Made by a program: the position numbers and the translations under genes
In this document: one piece after another, positions 60,761-64,000 of the stretch
How positions within the stretch are numbered: the stretch's first letter is position 1
How the letters are laid out: each line of letters starts with the position of its first letter
Assembly: GCF_900105985.1 (NCBI RefSeq)
Contig: NZ_FNUB01000005.1
Location: forward strand, 1,860,001-1,924,000
Source of the DNA: Tenacibaculum sp. MAR_2010_89
Lineage (GTDB): Bacteria > Bacteroidota > Bacteroidia > Flavobacteriales > Flavobacteriaceae
Direction: 5' to 3'
DNA: 64,000 nucleotides
The notes under the pieces: model-generated
What the model saw: only the letters and a program-made list of their open reading frames with translations
Databases searched by the model: none
What the model was told of the DNA's origin: nothing

Positions 60761-61867
60761 TTACTTTTTTATGAAAGGATAATCAGTATAGCCTCTTGTG
60801 TCTCCACCGCCAAATAATGTGTGATTATCAATCATTTCGTTCATTTTTAAATTCATTTCAACTCTTTTTGGGTAATCAGGATTGGTTAAAAATCTTCTAC
60901 CAAAACCAACTAAATCAACTAAGTTTTCTTTTAATAACTCATCAGCTTCTTCTGGAGTTTTATTTCCAGTAGCTATAATAGTTTTACTAAATATATTTCT
61001 TAATTCTTTTCTAAAGTTGATTGGAATTTGAGGAGCATCATCCCAATCAGCTTCACATAAATGAATATAAGTTATACCTATTTTTTCTAGCTTTTTAGCA
61101 GCTAACATTATTATTTCTAAAATCTCCGGATCATTCATATCTTTAAAACTTATAAAAGGTGATAAGCGAACACCAGTTTTATCAGTTCCAATTTCATTTA
61201 CCACTGCGTGAGTTATTTCACTTAAAATACGAATCCTATTTTCTTTACTTCCCCCATATTTATCTTTTCTAATGTTAGAGTTACTTCTTAAAAATTGGTC
61301 TATTAAATACCCATTAGCTCCATGGATTTCAACACCGTCAAATCCAGCATCTATAGCATTTTTAGCAGCTATTTTAAACTCTTCAATAACTTGTTTAATA
61401 TCATTTGGGTTCATTTCTTTTGGTTCTTCAACAGGAATAAAAGTTGCGTCACCATTAGGAGCACCATCAAAAATGTAGACATTGGTTTCTTTGGCTATTT
61501 TTGAAGATGGGCCAATAGGTTGTAATCCATTTACTCTTGAACTTGATACTCTACCTACATGCCATAATTGTAAAAATATTTTACTTCCTTTTTTGTGTAC
61601 TTCTTCAGTAATTAATTTCCATCCTTTAATTTGTTCAGGGGTATAAATCCCTGGAGTTTTAGCATATCCCTTTGCTTGTAAGGAAATTTGAGTAGCTTCA
61701 GTAATAATAATACCAGCAGAAGTTCGCTGTCCATAATAAGTAGCCATTAATTTATTAGGAATGTCACCAGGTTGGGCAGCTCTTGAACGAGTCATAGGTG
61801 CCATTAAAAAACGATTTTTTAATGAGATTCCATTCATATTATATGGTGTAAATAAAGTAGTTTTCAT
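60761..61867 (-). CDS. Old Yellow Enzyme family alkene reductase (NADH:flavin oxidoreductase)
   Basis: The 368-residue FMN TIM-barrel reduces activated C=C bonds with NAD(P)H. Motifs: APMTRSRA, QLWHVGR, the substrate-binding His/Asn pair in GVEIHGANGYL, SNIRKDKYGGS and FGRRFLTNPDYP. This is the NemA/OYE1-like class. It is divergent from the AraC regulator gene (97 bases between), which may control it. A TAACTTTG -7-like box lies on the minus strand at 61898-61891, 23 bases before the ATG, without a clear -33 element. The stop faces menE 11 bases away. Confidence 0.95.
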   Translation of the reverse strand: MKTTLFTPYNMNGISLKNRFLMAPMTRSRAAQPGDIPNKLMATYYGQRTSAGIIITEATQISLQAKGYAKTPGIYTPEQIKGWKLITEEVHKKGSKIFLQLWHVGRVSSSRVNGLQPIGPSSKIAKETNVYIFDGAPNGDATFIPVEEPKEMNPNDIKQVIEEFKIAAKNAIDAGFDGVEIHGANGYLIDQFLRSNSNIRKDKYGGSKENRIRILSEITHAVVNEIGTDKTGVRLSPFISFKDMNDPEILEIIMLAAKKLEKIGITYIHLCEADWDDAPQIPINFRKELRNIFSKTIIATGNKTPEEADELLKENLVDLVGFGRRFLTNPDYPKRVEMNLKMNEMIDNHTLFGGGDTRGYTDYPFIKK

Positions 61868-61917
61868 TTTTGTATTAGGATTTGTTAGTACAAAGTTATG
61901 TCGTGTAATTAGTGGTA

Positions 61918-61944
61918 TTGATGTATAAATTCATTATATATTTG
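61918..61944 (+). promoter_or_regulatory. promoter of the AraC-family regulator gene
   Basis: TTG (61918-61920), a 16-base spacer and TATATTTG (61937-61944), 20 bases before the ATG. The spacer is shorter than usual, so this is a weaker match than the other promoters. Confidence 0.5.
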
Positions 61945-61964
61945 TATAAATATGTGAATAGCTT

Positions 61965-62810
61965 ATGGCAACAAGATTTAATCTAGAAAAATCATTAGAT
62001 GTACTAGAGTTTACTTCAATTAATGAGTGGGGACATCCTAAGCATAAACATAATTTTTTTGAGCTTACCTTTATTTTAAAGGGAAAAGGGAAACATGTAC
62101 TAAATGAAAGTATAATTAATTATAAAGAAGGAGATTTGTTTTTTTTAACACCTAAAGATGAGCACGAGTTTTTAATTTCTGAAACGACTAAATTTGGAAT
62201 TATAAAGTTTACTGAGCAACTATTTATTGAAAAAACAGAATTCTTTTCTAATACTAGTTGGAAGAATCGAGTTGAGAGTGTAATTTTTCATACCAATACA
62301 ATTACTGGAAATATTGTAAAAAATGATGTTGATAGAAAACAATTGTTTGCTTTATATGAACTAATTAAAACAGAAATAAAAAATACGTCTGTTTATAGTA
62401 GAAATGTATTACTTGAATTATTTGGTGCTTTACTTATTATTGTTTCAAGGAATATAAAGGCAAGCTTTGATTTATCTGATAACATAATCCTTTCAAAGAA
62501 AGAAAGAATAGAAAATATATTAAGTTACATACGTCAAAACATACTTGATAAAGAAAAAATTAAAATAAAAACAATAGCAAAAGAGTTTAATATGTCTCCT
62601 AATTATGTAAGTGTATTTATAAAAAAAGAAGCTGGTATTTCCATTCAGAACTATGTAACGAATTCGAAGATGAAAATAGCTGAGCGTTTATTAAAACAAA
62701 CAAACTTAAATATGTCAGAAATAGCAGAAAAAATAGGGTTTGTTGATTCGAGTCATTTTAATAAAACTTTTAAAAAATATTTTGGTAAAAACCCTAGTGA
62801 GTATAATTAA
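61965..62810 (+). CDS. AraC family transcriptional regulator
   Basis: The 281-residue protein has an N-terminal cupin sensor (about 10-90; HKHNFFELTFILKGKG, INYKEGDLFFLTPKDEHE) and a C-terminal AraC helix-turn-helix pair (about 185-281; IKTIAKEFNMSPNYVSVFIKKEAG and MSEIAEKIGFVDSSHFNKTFKKYF). It likely binds a small ligand and activates transcription; the nearest target is the divergent Old Yellow Enzyme gene. It converges with the epimerase gene, 8 bases apart. Confidence 0.94.
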   Translation: MATRFNLEKSLDVLEFTSINEWGHPKHKHNFFELTFILKGKGKHVLNESIINYKEGDLFFLTPKDEHEFLISETTKFGIIKFTEQLFIEKTEFFSNTSWKNRVESVIFHTNTITGNIVKNDVDRKQLFALYELIKTEIKNTSVYSRNVLLELFGALLIIVSRNIKASFDLSDNIILSKKERIENILSYIRQNILDKEKIKIKTIAKEFNMSPNYVSVFIKKEAGISIQNYVTNSKMKIAERLLKQTNLNMSEIAEKIGFVDSSHFNKTFKKYFGKNPSEYN

Positions 62811-62818
62811 TTAAAGTT

Positions 62819-63691
62819 TTAAAAAACTTCAAAACGATATTCATTTTCATAGGTTTTATTTACAGAAAGTTCTTGAATTCCCTCTTTAGTTGAATAAACT
62901 TGATCTGTATTTTCATTATCCGCAATACCCATCCATGGTTCAAAACAAATGAAAGGAGTGTTTGTTTTTTTTGTCCAGAAGGCTAAATATCTCCAATTAG
63001 GAATATGTAAATGTATTCCATGATTATGTTTTTTAGACTTTAAAGAAACCTTTTTTGATTCAATTCCTTCAAACATTAAAGCATCATTTTTGAATAAATC
63101 ATAAGATAGATCTATTTGTTGTTCAAGATTTATTGTTTTAGAAATATTATTTCTGAATCCAGTTTGTGGGTTTAAAAACAATTGGGTAGGTTTCTCTGCT
63201 TTTTCAAATTCAAGGTAATAATCGTTAAAAGAAGTTCCTTTAACAAGAGGACAATTAAAAGCTGGATGTGCGCCAATAGAAAAAAATATTGTTGTATCGT
63301 CAACATTAATGACTTTGTAATTAACTAACACTTGATTTTTTTTCAATTCATAACTAACTTGTAGGGTGAATTTAAATGGGTAGTTAATTAGTGTTTCTTT
63401 TGAATAAGTAAGTTCAAAAGTAATTTTAGAAGTAGTTTTATTAACAATAGAAAACTCTAAGTCTCTAGCAAACCCATGTTGAGGTAATTCATAAAATTCA
63501 CCATTTATTTTATAGGTATTACCTTTTAATTTACCAACAATTGGAAATAAAATAGGAGCATGACGTTTCCAAAAAGTTGCATCACCATTCCATAAATAAT
63601 TTAACTTAGTTTCTTTAGAGTATATTTTAGTTAGCTCTGCACCTAATTTTTTAAATTGAATAGTTAGATATTCGTTTTCTAATGTAATCAT
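62819..63691 (-). CDS. aldose 1-epimerase family protein (LacX-like)
   Basis: The 290-residue protein has the galactose-mutarotase fold pattern: FWKRHAPILFPIVGKLKG, ELPQHGFARDLEF, a likely catalytic His in IGAHPAFNCPL, and a late glutamate in CFEPWMGIADN. This is the LacX-like subfamily rather than classical GalM. It interconverts anomers of an unidentified sugar. Cytoplasmic, single gene, with a 152-base gap to the next gene that holds the latter's terminator. Confidence 0.9.
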   Translation of the reverse strand: MITLENEYLTIQFKKLGAELTKIYSKETKLNYLWNGDATFWKRHAPILFPIVGKLKGNTYKINGEFYELPQHGFARDLEFSIVNKTTSKITFELTYSKETLINYPFKFTLQVSYELKKNQVLVNYKVINVDDTTIFFSIGAHPAFNCPLVKGTSFNDYYLEFEKAEKPTQLFLNPQTGFRNNISKTINLEQQIDLSYDLFKNDALMFEGIESKKVSLKSKKHNHGIHLHIPNWRYLAFWTKKTNTPFICFEPWMGIADNENTDQVYSTKEGIQELSVNKTYENEYRFEVF

Positions 63692-63728
63692 TATTTTAAT
63701 AAACAGATTTTAATTAAAGGTATAAAAT

Positions 63729-63770
63729 AAAAACATAAACACCTTAGTAATGTTTGGTGTTTATGTTTTT
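63729..63770 (-). terminator. terminator of the SMP-30-like gene
   Basis: AAAAACATAAACACC (63729-63743) pairs perfectly over 15 bases with GGTGTTTATGTTTTT (63756-63770). The minus-strand T run makes it the terminator of the gene ending at 63843. Confidence 0.88.
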
Positions 63771-63842
63771 AACACATATTAATATTGAATTGTGCATACT
63801 TTATAAAGTAAAGATAGTGGTATAAATAAGTTGATTAAGTTT

Positions 63843-64000
63843 TTATTCCAATTTAAACTTCCCTATATGATTAGCAATATCTCCACCAATGTATATGTAA
63901 CCATTATGTTCTTCAATTGAACTGGCTTCAGCTACAAATTTACCTGTAGTATCATAATATGTTTTTAATATATCTCCTTTTTTACTTACGTGCATAATCA
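63843..64000 (-). CDS. C-terminal end of an SMP-30/strictosidine-synthase-like protein (cut by window edge)
   Basis: The last 51 codons of a minus-strand gene running off the right end. The sequence IMHVSKKGDILKTYYDTTGKF, then AEASSIEEHNGYIYIGGD and NHIGKFKLE, resembles the final blade of strictosidine-synthase/gluconolactonase propellers (VSxxGxxLxxYHDxxGK, then HxGxLYIG). The stop (TAA) is at 63843-63845. Only the end is visible, so the function is a family-level guess. Confidence 0.7.
   Translation of the reverse strand, partial: IMHVSKKGDILKTYYDTTGKFVAEASSIEEHNGYIYIGGDIANHIGKFKLE

Overview
The window looks like chromosome of a marine-type member of the Flavobacteriaceae (Bacteroidota; Tenacibaculum/Polaribacter-like, genus not provable from here). 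The evidence is the very low GC content, signal peptides ending in SQ/AQ, promoters of the Bacteroidota type (TTG, about 19 bases, TAnnTTTG), type IX secretion (T9SS) cargo with PorP/SprF partners, a menaquinone cluster, and several small proteins typical of the family. I saw no insertion sequence, prophage, CRISPR array, tRNA or rRNA.

Bases 1-19,800 are dominated by one gene that enters from the left edge. It encodes a giant repetitive surface protein (more than 5,540 residues in the window). In order it has an Ig-like region, 28 tandem 85-residue repeats, seven 295-residue super-repeats (each three bacterial Ig-like domains), a duplicated acidic thrombospondin-3-like Asp-rich array, and a C-terminal type B T9SS sorting domain. 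It is followed by a PorP/SprF-type outer-membrane partner and a PorE-like TPR/PD40/OmpA lipoprotein-like protein, making a cargo plus export/anchoring module that ends at a strong terminator.

Bases 19,800-37,400 are mostly housekeeping: two small conserved proteins, a HAD phosphatase with kdsB, two TonB_C-domain proteins, an operon of prfC, a three-repeat beta-barrel and a cyclophilin-FKBP fusion, the divergent idi-queD-manA operon, an ECF sigma factor operon, a conserved unknown protein, an MBL hydrolase, yaaA, serine dehydratase and DUF2853. Bases 37,500-42,500 hold a TPR protein and glycolysis (pfkA, two gapA paralogues). Bases 42,480-50,800 are an envelope cluster (lptD-ridA, divergent amidase and MlaD-like protein), an AhpD-like protein and an HdrC/HdrB-like iron-sulfur pair.

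Bases 50,800-54,700 are the most unusual part. A 549-base intergenic region with three perfect inverted repeats precedes a GT4 glycosyltransferase and a protein in which a response-regulator receiver domain is fused directly to a GT2 (dolichyl-phosphate-glucosyltransferase-like) domain, then a small lipoprotein. This looks like signal-controlled glycan synthesis at enzyme level and is the best candidate for an undescribed system. Bases 54,700-60,750 are a menaquinone operon (menA, menC, menE) interleaved with four non-men genes. The right end has a divergent Old Yellow Enzyme/AraC pair, an aldose-1-epimerase-like protein and the C-terminal end of a strictosidine-synthase/SMP-30-like protein cut by the window edge.

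All family assignments are by eye from motifs; none was tested by database search.
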